NCBI RefSeq assembly: GCF_019733395.1
Contig: NZ_JAIHOO010000001.1
Coordinates: 1,550,001 to 1,614,000, forward strand
DNA: 64,000 bases
Source of the DNA: Lysobacter sp. BMK333-48F3
GTDB lineage: Bacteria; Pseudomonadota; Gammaproteobacteria; Xanthomonadales; Xanthomonadaceae
Direction: 5' to 3'
The position numbers and the translations under genes were made by a program. Shown piece by piece: positions 50,801 through 58,500 of the stretch. The notes beneath the pieces are model-generated. The model was not told the DNA's origin. It ran no database searches and saw only the letters and a list, made by a program, of their open reading frames with translations. Every line of letters begins with the position of its first letter. Within the stretch, counting starts at the first letter, position 1.

Positions 50801-50918
50801 CCGTCCGCTGGGTGACGGTGAACTCGGTTCGGCAGATCTCCTGGCCACGGAACAGGTCGCAGACAGACTCGATGGCAGCCAACTGGTGCGATAGTTTTTC
50901 CTCGAAATGAAGTTTCAT
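47850..50918 (-). CDS. type III restriction-modification endonuclease subunit (Res)
   Basis: A 1022-residue helicase-nuclease. Helicase motif I METGTGKTYVYLRT (GTGKT 101-105), motif II VDEPQS (242-247), and motifs V/VI with SALREGWDNPNVFQICTL and RQSIGRGLRL. A C-terminal PD-(D/E)XK nuclease: YNPDWAVLV (PD at 952-953) and VVETKGG (ETK 972-974). In type III systems Res translocates or diffuses along DNA and cuts when the Mod subunit has met unmodified sites in head-to-head orientation. It is the last gene of the seven-gene operon, starting 4 bases after the RhuM stop. ATG 50918 (MKLHFEEKLSHQ); the longer frame overlaps rhuM. Confidence 0.93.
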   Translation of the reverse strand: MKLHFEEKLSHQLAAIESVCDLFRGQEICRTEFTVTQRTASPQMGLALEQGMEESALGIGNRLTLLDDELHANLSAIQLRNGLPPSLALSTGDFTVEMETGTGKTYVYLRTVFELNKRYGFTKFVIVVPSVAIKEGVYKSLQITADHFRGLYANTPCDYFIYDAAKLGQVRNFATSPDIQVMVVTVGAINKFGDEDAAAAEESDEVKRREKSKNVMYRTSEKTGGEKPIDLIRATRPILIVDEPQSVDGGLEGRGRKALERMHPLCTLRYSATHVDKHHMVYRLDAVDAYEQRLVKQIEVASGTVEGANNKPYVRLLSVKNSRGTLSAKVELDVESGGTVRRREVTVMDGFDLEQETGRAMYRDCRIGEIRSGRGAEHLELRVPGGEVYLKPGEAWGDVDPLAIQRQMIKRTIKEHLDKEKRLRPKGIKVLSLFFIDEVAKYREYDEDGNPQKGVYAQIFEEEYRHWAKHPDYQSLFKELDMEHVAEDVHNGYFSVDKKKVGGKSVEVFKDTKGDTKADDDTYNLIMRDKEKLLDLATPLKFIFSHSALREGWDNPNVFQICTLRDIRTERERRQSIGRGLRLCVNQQGERVQGFDTNTLTVIANETFEAFAEGLQQELEDPKTGIGIRFGVVAPEQFAAVSVAADDGSAAPLGVEQSKVLWTALQQQGYLTAKGKVEDALRTAIKEGTVQLPAAFEPQRDSVVAILRKLAGRLEIKDANKRLDIIPVRRAVLDSPEFKALWDRIKHRTTYRVQFDNEKLIEDCIEAVRESPRIAKARLQWRKAGLAIGRGGVEAEEQRGSAIVTLDENDIELPDVLTDLQDRTQLTRRSIQRILVGSRRLEDFKRNPQQFIEQTAEAINRCKRLALVDGIKYQRVGVANFYAQELFEENELRGYIGNMLMNTERAVYEHVVYDSDVERDFVTELERNDAIKVYAKLPGWFKIPTPLGTYNPDWAVLVVDEDGKERLYFVVETKGGLFTDALRPIEEGKINCGKAHFKALAVGESPAEYVVERTVEGLLSRL

Positions 50919-50922
50919 CGAA

Positions 50923-51987
50923 TCAATCCGGCTTCTTCGGCTGCTTGGGCAAGCGCCTGGCGATGCCTTCCAGTGCCTTGATGTTCTCTCGGGCGCCTTC
51001 CTCTTCCAGCAGCACCCTGCGCTGCGCGGCAAACTGCTCGTACTCCTCAAGGGCCTTGGCGTCGGCCGCGACCTTGCTCACGTTGCCAGGGCTCGCCAAC
51101 ACGCGGCGGTCGTTGAAAGCTAGGAACTCATTGAGTTTGGTCTCCCAGTCCTTGAGAAATACTTCCTTGCGCCGCTTGGACTGGTCTTCGGCGAAATCCA
51201 GCCACATCACCACGATGCGGTTGAGTTCGGAAATCTCATCTTCGTGCAGATAGTTCTTGGCAACGGTCACGTCGGCCTTGCGCACGGATGCCCCCTTGCT
51301 GGTCATCAGTCCCATATTGGGCTGAGTGTGATCGGCACGTTGGTGGATCAGCTGGGGCGCCGTCAGCCCGGTCACGGCGAAGTGCAGCTTGTTCTGGATG
51401 GTCTGGAAGAACAGCGTGGTCTCTTTCGCACTTGGCAGGTAGTCCGCCGCCATCGCGAAGATCTCGCGCACACGCAGGTACATGCGCCGCTCGCTGGCGC
51501 GTATGTCGCGGATGCGCTCAAGCAGCTCATCGAAGTGATCCGGAACGCCGGAACCCTTGATCGGCGGGTTCTTCAGCCGCTCGTCGTCCATGGTGAATCC
51601 CTTCACCAGGTATTCGCTCAACCGATCCGTCGCCCATTGCCGGAACTGGGTGCCGCGGGTGGACCGCACGCGATAGCCCACAGCCAAGATGGCCTCCAAG
51701 CTGTAGTGATCTAGGGTCCGCCGGACCTGCCGATCACCTTCGGCCTGAACTATCCGGAATTTCCGGATAGTTCGTTCAGGTTGGCATTCCTCCTCGTCGT
51801 AGAGGTTGACCAAGTGCTCACTGATGGTCTTGCCGCTGACCTGGAAGAGCTCTGCCATCTGCGCCTGGGTCAACCACAGCGTCTCATCGTGGAACAGGCA
51901 GCGAACCCGGGTACGGCCATCGTCCGTGGTGTGGATCAGGAACTGGCCACCGGCCGTCATGTCTTGTGAAGGCATATCCAGGTTCAC
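50923..51987 (-). CDS. RhuM-family protein
   Basis: A 354-residue protein of the virulence RhuM family: the N-terminal Bro/KilA-N-like DNA-interaction region (RVRCLFHDETLWLTQAQMAELFQVSGKTISEHLVNL, in parts; about 28-70) and the family middle part RRTLDHYSLEAILAVGYRVRSTRGTQFRQWA, then helical segments ending LEGIARRLPKQPKKPD. Function unknown, but RhuM genes are frequent neighbours of restriction operons. The start is a GTG at 51987 that overlaps the mod stop by four bases (GTGA); an ATG at 51975 is the alternative. Its position between mod and res suggests a function tied to both. Confidence 0.9.
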   Translation of the reverse strand: MNLDMPSQDMTAGGQFLIHTTDDGRTRVRCLFHDETLWLTQAQMAELFQVSGKTISEHLVNLYDEEECQPERTIRKFRIVQAEGDRQVRRTLDHYSLEAILAVGYRVRSTRGTQFRQWATDRLSEYLVKGFTMDDERLKNPPIKGSGVPDHFDELLERIRDIRASERRMYLRVREIFAMAADYLPSAKETTLFFQTIQNKLHFAVTGLTAPQLIHQRADHTQPNMGLMTSKGASVRKADVTVAKNYLHEDEISELNRIVVMWLDFAEDQSKRRKEVFLKDWETKLNEFLAFNDRRVLASPGNVSKVAADAKALEEYEQFAAQRRVLLEEEGARENIKALEGIARRLPKQPKKPD

Positions 51988-54014
51988 AGGCTGCGCACGT
52001 GCTGGATGCCGTGCTGGTCAAGGATCGCGGCGAGATTAGTCTTGGCCTCGTCGTTCTCGAAGGCGCTGTCGCGGAACACGCAGGTGGTGTCGCCAGCCGG
52101 GGCGAGCGTCTGGTGCCATTCGGCGATACCCAGTGCCAAGGGTTCGGCATCCTGTTTGCTGATGCGGGGGTCGAGGCAGGCCAACAGCACGCCGCCGCCG
52201 ATGGCGTGGACCACCTTGCCGGCGATCTGGCGTTGTTCGATCCGCACGCACAGGTCCAAGCCGAGCTTGAGCAGCAGTTCGGTCAACACGTCCTGTTCGG
52301 TGCGGCCCGGAACGATATGTTCGACGCTGTCGACGAGATCCTTTTCCAGATCACCGCTGGGCTGCCAAGCGCGGATGTTGGACTGATCTAGCTTGTAGAC
52401 GCGGAAGCCGGTGTCACCTGAAAACACTGGATTTTCGGACTTGACCTTGGAGCCGGCGCGGCGCAGGCGCTCTTTTGTCAGTTCGGCCACCGTGCGAGGG
52501 ATTCCAAGCTTGTCGCAGTACTCGGAAGCCGCCTTTTGAACCTCATTTGCAGGGTCGAGAGGCTCCGGAATCTGCACGAGAACATATCTTCGCTTGTTCG
52601 CGTCAGCGGCACTCTGTTGCATAACAGCGTGACCAATCGGACCCGAGCCCGCGAAGAAATCAAGCACCAGCGCATCCTTACCGTCGACCATCTGAACTAG
52701 GTACCGGATAAGCTCAACGGGTTTTGGATAACCGTTAAAGAAAGCTCCAATCTCGTTTAGTTGTGCAGTCGCCTTCTGTGTTCCGCCAAACCCAGTCAGC
52801 ACCGATACTACGTGACTCTGATAGTCCGACCGGCGTTTCACGGCCTCAATTGCACCGGTTCTTGAGATCACAAATGAAGTCTCTTGCCCCTTGCTGTCTT
52901 GAATTGCATTGCAACTATTGTTGATGAACTCAAGCGCCAAGTCCTTGGAGCTCCATCCGCTCTCGACGGCTACCGGGCTTACGAGCTTCCAGTCCTCGAT
53001 AACTGCATCACTTAAATACACGGGCCATGGCGACGCTCGCCTTGAGATCTGCCCGCTCTCAAAGTCAGCAGGGAATCCTTTGGGCAAGGTGATCTTGCTC
53101 GCCGGGTTCTTTGGTCCATTCTTTACGATCGTGTTCCTTATCTCCGGTCTGAACAATTTGCTATCGGTGGGTGTAGATGGATCCATCACAGGCGGATGCG
53201 GAAAGCTCTCCGCTGACTTCGCGTATAGAAGCACGTACTCATGACAGATCTTGACCTTCGCTTGGTTGTCAAAATTTCCATCCGTGCGCCAACTAAACTG
53301 CGCCAAAAAATTCTCTTCGCCGAAGACCTCGTCAAGCATGGCTCTAACCTTTGCTACCTCGATGTCATCTATCGCGCAGAGCATCGCGCCGTCTTCGCGT
53401 AGCAGATTCCGCGCCAACTTCATTCTCGGATACATCATGTTGAGCCAGTCGGTGTGGAATCGTCCCGACGCTTCCGTGTTAGAGCTGATCTTTCGGCCGC
53501 CCTCCGCCTGGCCGGTCAGCTCCATATAGTTCTTGATGCTGTCCTGGAAGTTGTCCGGATAGACGAAGTCCTTGCCGGTGTTGTACGGCGGATCGATATA
53601 GATCAACTTCACCTTGCCGGCGTAGCTCTTCTGCAGCAGTTTTAACACTTCGAGGTTATCGCCCTCGATCATCAGGTTCTGGGTGGTGTCCCAGTCCACG
53701 CTGTCTTCCGGGCACGGCCGCAACGTGCCGGTGCTGGGCGTCAGCGCCAATTGGCGGGCGCGGCGCTTGCCGTGCCAGTTCAGCCCGTACTTTTCCTCCG
53801 CATCACTCGCAGTCGCGTCGCCCACCAGCTGCTTGAGCACATCGACGTTGATCGCCGCACCATCCGAGCTCTCGGTGATCAGCTCCGGGAACAGCGCCTT
53901 GAGCTGGGCGATGTTGTCGGCCAATAGATCGGCAGACTGGGCAATGGGGTCGGTTGAGGTGATTTTCTTCACGGGGAACTCGCTGTATCGGGGTATGGGT
54001 GGGCCACCTGTCAT
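51984..54014 (-). CDS. type III-style site-specific DNA methyltransferase (Mod)
   Basis: A 676-residue beta-class amino-methyltransferase: catalytic motif IV DPPYNTG (141-147) comes before the SAM-binding motif I FAGSGPIGHAV (454-464), with the target-recognition region in between. Motif I has Pro-Ile where most Mod proteins have Thr-Thr. The DNA coding for residues about 180-490 (52550-53480) is clearly poorer in GC than the rest, in line with exchange of the target-recognition part. It should methylate adenine (DPPY) to protect host DNA and guide Res. ATG 54014 overlaps the stop of the RecD-like gene by four bases. Confidence 0.93.
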   Translation of the reverse strand: MTGGPPIPRYSEFPVKKITSTDPIAQSADLLADNIAQLKALFPELITESSDGAAINVDVLKQLVGDATASDAEEKYGLNWHGKRRARQLALTPSTGTLRPCPEDSVDWDTTQNLMIEGDNLEVLKLLQKSYAGKVKLIYIDPPYNTGKDFVYPDNFQDSIKNYMELTGQAEGGRKISSNTEASGRFHTDWLNMMYPRMKLARNLLREDGAMLCAIDDIEVAKVRAMLDEVFGEENFLAQFSWRTDGNFDNQAKVKICHEYVLLYAKSAESFPHPPVMDPSTPTDSKLFRPEIRNTIVKNGPKNPASKITLPKGFPADFESGQISRRASPWPVYLSDAVIEDWKLVSPVAVESGWSSKDLALEFINNSCNAIQDSKGQETSFVISRTGAIEAVKRRSDYQSHVVSVLTGFGGTQKATAQLNEIGAFFNGYPKPVELIRYLVQMVDGKDALVLDFFAGSGPIGHAVMQQSAADANKRRYVLVQIPEPLDPANEVQKAASEYCDKLGIPRTVAELTKERLRRAGSKVKSENPVFSGDTGFRVYKLDQSNIRAWQPSGDLEKDLVDSVEHIVPGRTEQDVLTELLLKLGLDLCVRIEQRQIAGKVVHAIGGGVLLACLDPRISKQDAEPLALGIAEWHQTLAPAGDTTCVFRDSAFENDEAKTNLAAILDQHGIQHVRSL

Positions 54015-57000
54015 TGCAGATGCTCGCGAATGAGGCGTTGGACCTGGACGAGGTCGAAGCCTGTTTGACTACTTTCCGTGGAAGTGACCAGCACACCTGC
54101 AGGACCGATGCCCTCTTCCGCCGGCACGATGCCATTGCGGCGATACCAGGCCAGCTTCTTCTCCCATCCGCGTCGGTAGTCATCGCGTTCGAGCATGCCC
54201 AGGTGCTCCCAATAGATCAGGCGTCCGGATATCTCATCATCAATGGTGAAGTCCGGATAACGGGTTTCTCCGCCGAGGGTCAGCGGCTTCTCGTACGCGG
54301 GGGTTATGCCGGCATGACGCAACGCCTCGAAGATGACCAACTCGGACTTGGAACGGACGGCCAGGCCGGTGCTGGTCCGGTGAACCAAGCCCTCCTGCAG
54401 GAAGATGCTGCCCTTGGCCTGGGGAAACTCCTGCATTCGACACGCCTGCAGCAGAGCGGTCTGGCGCCGCGCCGTTTCTGAACGGTGCGCGCCTGTGAAG
54501 TCCTTGAGTTGGCTGCGCGGACCTTGGTGCATCACCACGACTCGGTCCTGGTGCCGGGTCAAGGCGGTGTAGATCAGCTCGCGGGATAGAATCGGGTGCC
54601 CTTCTGGCAGCACTAGGATCACCAGCTTGAACTGGCTGCCCTGGGACTTGTGCACCGTCAGTGCGTAGGCGAGCTCCAGCGCGGCGGCGCCTTCGTCGGC
54701 AAAGTCAGAGTTGAAAAAGCTGTAGGTGTAGCCAGGCTGCGAGGAGAATTCCGCATGCAGGATCTTGGGGTTTCCGCGCGTCTTCCACTGTCCCACGGTG
54801 ACGCCAATTTCGCCGTTTGCCAGGTAGCCCAGCGCGCCCGGCTCTGGGTATACCCGCTTCCCTGCACGTTTGTGGTTGGCGATATTGATCACCTTGTCGC
54901 CGTACACCACACGCTCCGCGCCGAACGGTTTTGGTATCGAGCGCCAGGGCCGAGTCGCCAAGTCCAGGAACGTCTTGCGGAATCTGGCGTGGATCTGCCG
55001 ATTGATGTCTCCGACACCGAAGGGCATGCCACGCAGTGGACTCAGAATTTGCCAAGCCTCTACCGCTTCAACTGCACCGGCCTTGCCGGATTTGGTGGCG
55101 TTGAAGTAGTCGTACTCCGCTGTGGCCGTTGCGCCCATGGCGATGTTGAAGCCTCGGATGTCTTCCGGCCCGTCGAGTTGGAGTTCGTCCACCAACACAT
55201 CGATGAGACGGGCCTGGAAATCCTCAGAGGTGTGCCATTCGACGAAGCGGATGGTGTCGTGTTCGTTGTCGCCTGCGGAGAACACATCGTCCTCGCCTGC
55301 GCCAGGCGGCGTTGCGCTGAACCAGCGGGCCAGCCGCAGATCGGCTCGTTCCACACCTACTTGCCGGCGCTCAATGGTCAGCTCGGCATAGCCTGGAGAA
55401 ACCCGTGGGAACTTCGACTCGTAGTCGCCTGGACGCAGTTTGGCGATGATGTCGACGAACGGCCGGCCGGCCCCAATGGGTGGGAGCTGCGCCGGATCGC
55501 CGACAAAGACAAAACGCTTTACACCTTGCAGGGCATCGAACAACGCTCCGAGCATGTCCTCGGTCAGCATCGACGACTCGTCAACAATGACCGTGCCGTA
55601 GCCGGTGGCCTTGGGGCCATCGCTCATGACGTAACGACCGGCCTTGCCGTCATAACGACCGTGCTGGTTTAGAAACTGGGCGATGGTGAAGGCCTTAGCG
55701 CCGCCACCGCCGGCCAGCTCCTGCATCCGAACCCGAGCCTTGCCGGTGGGCGCCAGCAAGAGCAAACCATCGGCCACGACCTGAGATTGCGCGCATAGCA
55801 GGCCCAGCACCGTGGTCTTGCCTGCGCCAGCAGGACCCGCCAGCACAGAGAATCGGGCCTCGGCCAGTTCGGCGAGGGCCGCTGCCTTTTCCTGACGGGC
55901 ACGCGACTCCTCTGCATCGGTAGTGGCGCCGAACTTTCCATCCAGCAGGCCTCGCCAATCCTGCGTCACTGCGTGACGCTGGCCGCCTATGCGACCAATG
56001 ACCTGCTTCTGCACAAGCGCCGAGATGTCACGGTAGCGATCGAGCTGAAATGCCTCCGTATCGCCCGCGGCGATTGGGACGATATCTGGCCCCATCTCGC
56101 TAGCTCGCGCGGACAAGATGTCACCGGTAACCGGGCAGCTCGGCCGAACCGAGTAGCGACGCACGGCCTCCACCAGCTGATCCTTCAGCAGCAAGGTGTT
56201 TCCGGTGCTGGCCGCGGACTCCAAAGCATCGATGCAGAACGCTCTGATTCGGCGCAAGTCGAGTGGCGAGTCGAGCTGGGACGGCGGATCCAGAGGATGC
56301 TGGAGACGCACGACATCGTCAGGGAACACGCCGCGATCCACCGCGAGCAAGTGGATTCCATCAGGGTCGTGTCGGGTGATCTCAAAGAGTTGATACGGAT
56401 TCTGCAGAATTGCTCGATCGCTGACTTGCCACCCGGCCTTCCTGCGCGCGGCCTCTTCGTACAATACGTCGGCTTGTTCTGCAGAGAGCTCGAATCGGCT
56501 CAGCAACTTCAGAAAAGCGCGACGCTCGCTGCTCAGCTTCTTCCAGGTGGGAGCCAGCTCCTTGAAGTCCCGCCTCAGTTCCTGTGGGAGTCCCGCGCCG
56601 GATTCGGCAAACGTCCTGTCAAGGACCGGCCATGGGTCGGCGTTCTCGCCCGCCATCTGCTGCAAGGCGTGCGCCACGAATATCCCGCGCGTCAGTCCGA
56701 ATGCGGACAACACCGCACCCAAACCTGGATATGGACCGCGAACTTTCCACAGGCGCACCAGCTCATCGCGAATCCACTGCCGCTGCCACTCGGTGTCCAT
56801 GCCGAGGTCGTCCTGCATGGCCGACAAGGCCGAATCCATCGCCAACAGCCCGGCGATGGCACCGTCATGCGTGACGAGTTCGCTCGCGTAGGAAAATTCC
56901 TCCCAGTGTTCGTTCGGTGCCTGAGCGGTATAGCGTTCCAGCTCAAGACCCGGTTCCGCCTCAGCGCGCTGGAGCAGCTCCTGATACGGCATCAGGAATC

Positions 57001-57721
57001 CGTCCTTGCCGTTGGGGCGTATGGAATGCTGGATCGGGCGCTCCCAGACCATGCCGCGCATCCCTTCTTCCTTGCGCTGGTATTCGGTCAGTGGCGCCAT
57101 GGCCTTGACCCGTCCTGCGCCGATCAGGATGCGGCCGGTTCCCTCCACGAACGGCACATGCTTGGCATAGAACAAGCAAAGAGACTTTTCAGGCTGGACG
57201 TGTGCAGCAAAGGCTTCTAGGAGTGCCCCCTGGTTTGAGCCCTCATGAATCCAGGGAGAGTCGTACTTAAGTTCCGGCTCGCGATCCTCTTCCACGTCCA
57301 GGTCGTATAGGTCGCCCCGCGGCCTCATGTTCTCCTTCATCATCCAACGAAAGGGGACCACGCCAGCGGAGTACGCCGGGTAGCGTTGCGCAGTCGGCAA
57401 GAAATGGCCGTAGTGCTCCTTGTCGACGTTGGCCAGCGCATGCTGCTTGAATATCTCCAACTCGAACGGCGCCATGAAAGCTGCGCGTTCGTTCACACAT
57501 GGTGGCCACTGGCCGTGTTCCAGTGCTTCGAGGCTCATGCCGGCCAGAGGCGCTTCCAACTCGTCCTGCTTGCTGGTGGCGATGCCTTTGAGCTTGGCGC
57601 AAGCACCATTTAGGCGAGGTGCGCGGCAGACCGTCCCCTGCCACCCCGAGTCGTGCCAAGGCACGCGAATCGACAGGTGGCGGGTTGGGAACTCAAGACT
57701 TTGGGATGCGTTGGTCGGCAC
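54011..57721 (-). CDS. RecD-like SF1 helicase fused to a PD-(D/E)XK-type nuclease
   Basis: A 1236-residue protein with three parts. The N-terminus begins RHLSIRVPWHDSGWQGTVCRAP and continues through about 600 residues of unassigned helical sequence. An SF1B/RecD-type helicase follows: Walker A GPAGAGKTTVLG (about 628-639), VIVDESSML (about 709-717), GDPAQLPPIG, and the C-terminal YALTVHKSQGSQF with SRELIYTALTRH. The end (about 1115-1200) looks like a PD-(D/E)XK nuclease: SKSELVIFEAL (Glu), TRYPDFTI (Asp) and YWEHLGM (Glu-x-His). The start is a GTG at 57721 with AAGGA eight bases upstream. It overlaps mod by four bases. Likely acts on damaged or invading DNA with the rest of the system. Confidence 0.85.
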   Translation of the reverse strand: MPTNASQSLEFPTRHLSIRVPWHDSGWQGTVCRAPRLNGACAKLKGIATSKQDELEAPLAGMSLEALEHGQWPPCVNERAAFMAPFELEIFKQHALANVDKEHYGHFLPTAQRYPAYSAGVVPFRWMMKENMRPRGDLYDLDVEEDREPELKYDSPWIHEGSNQGALLEAFAAHVQPEKSLCLFYAKHVPFVEGTGRILIGAGRVKAMAPLTEYQRKEEGMRGMVWERPIQHSIRPNGKDGFLMPYQELLQRAEAEPGLELERYTAQAPNEHWEEFSYASELVTHDGAIAGLLAMDSALSAMQDDLGMDTEWQRQWIRDELVRLWKVRGPYPGLGAVLSAFGLTRGIFVAHALQQMAGENADPWPVLDRTFAESGAGLPQELRRDFKELAPTWKKLSSERRAFLKLLSRFELSAEQADVLYEEAARRKAGWQVSDRAILQNPYQLFEITRHDPDGIHLLAVDRGVFPDDVVRLQHPLDPPSQLDSPLDLRRIRAFCIDALESAASTGNTLLLKDQLVEAVRRYSVRPSCPVTGDILSARASEMGPDIVPIAAGDTEAFQLDRYRDISALVQKQVIGRIGGQRHAVTQDWRGLLDGKFGATTDAEESRARQEKAAALAELAEARFSVLAGPAGAGKTTVLGLLCAQSQVVADGLLLLAPTGKARVRMQELAGGGGAKAFTIAQFLNQHGRYDGKAGRYVMSDGPKATGYGTVIVDESSMLTEDMLGALFDALQGVKRFVFVGDPAQLPPIGAGRPFVDIIAKLRPGDYESKFPRVSPGYAELTIERRQVGVERADLRLARWFSATPPGAGEDDVFSAGDNEHDTIRFVEWHTSEDFQARLIDVLVDELQLDGPEDIRGFNIAMGATATAEYDYFNATKSGKAGAVEAVEAWQILSPLRGMPFGVGDINRQIHARFRKTFLDLATRPWRSIPKPFGAERVVYGDKVINIANHKRAGKRVYPEPGALGYLANGEIGVTVGQWKTRGNPKILHAEFSSQPGYTYSFFNSDFADEGAAALELAYALTVHKSQGSQFKLVILVLPEGHPILSRELIYTALTRHQDRVVVMHQGPRSQLKDFTGAHRSETARRQTALLQACRMQEFPQAKGSIFLQEGLVHRTSTGLAVRSKSELVIFEALRHAGITPAYEKPLTLGGETRYPDFTIDDEISGRLIYWEHLGMLERDDYRRGWEKKLAWYRRNGIVPAEEGIGPAGVLVTSTESSQTGFDLVQVQRLIREHLQ

Positions 57722-57744
57722 GCGGCACGTCCTTATGAGTTGGT

Positions 57745-58500
57745 TTACAGTCCTGAACGGGCTGAGGAGAGTTCATCCAGAAATCGGCGAAGTTCGATAT
57801 TGATCTCCACCTGTGTCGCCATCTGAGACGCCTTCGAGGCAGCGACGCGCAGCGCGTTGATCCGCTCTTGAAGGGTGATGCAGGCATGCAGCGCCTGGCG
57901 ACGTGCCGCGACCAGTTCGGCAGAGTCCAGCTGATTGAAGGCGCCCGTAATCACAGCTGCCTGCAGCGCGAGCCCGGTGTCCAGCCAGCCCTGGTAGAGC
58001 GCGTACAGCGTGGCGCGAGGCTGGCGGGCCATGTCCATAGCTTGCAGGAAGGCTGCCTGGATCTCCCTGTCGGAGGGTTGCATGGTCACGACTGAAGGCT
58101 CGCCGTCCAAGACAACCCTGTCGACTTCGTTGAGGGCATTGCGTTTGTGCGCCAGCGACAGTCCGACCCTGCCGCTATGGTCAATTAGCAACAGCACTGG
58201 ATACGGGACAGCGCGGTGCATCAGCTCTATCAGGCGAACTGCCTTGGCCCTCCCTTGCAGCACGATGTGAAGTACCGCGATCTCCACGTACTCCCGAGTT
58301 TCGTCCCTGAACTCGGGCACGCCACAGGTCGCTGGTTTCAGTGCGGCCAACCAGCGGATCTCTTCGATGCCATCGTTGATCAGTCGCTTGTCGACCGCGG
58401 TGGGAGCGCCGTTCTCCAGCAGCAGTTTTTTTGGGACGCGCTGATCGACCCGGGCACCCGCCGGCAGGTTTAGGGCTGCGATCACCGCCTCGACCGTCAC
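57745..58500 (-). CDS. DUF4391 protein
   Basis: A 251-residue cytosolic protein of the DUF4391 family: LPAGARVDQRVPKKLLLENGA, DKRLINDGIEEIRWLAALKP and the strand-rich EYVEIAVLHIVL..LIELMHRAVPYPVLLLI (in parts). DUF4391 proteins are nearly always coded beside SNF2-type helicases and DNA methyltransferases of restriction loci, so an adaptor or regulatory role is plausible. Its ATG overlaps the stop of the upstream helicase by four bases. The RecD-like gene follows 23 bases after its stop. Confidence 0.9.
   Translation of the reverse strand: MTVEAVIAALNLPAGARVDQRVPKKLLLENGAPTAVDKRLINDGIEEIRWLAALKPATCGVPEFRDETREYVEIAVLHIVLQGRAKAVRLIELMHRAVPYPVLLLIDHSGRVGLSLAHKRNALNEVDRVVLDGEPSVVTMQPSDREIQAAFLQAMDMARQPRATLYALYQGWLDTGLALQAAVITGAFNQLDSAELVAARRQALHACITLQERINALRVAASKASQMATQVEINIELRRFLDELSSARSGL

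Noticed and set aside
50923..51987. RhuM as a specificity subunit of a type I system
   Set aside because: It has no S-subunit repeats and no HsdR/HsdM is present; the family signature is RhuM.
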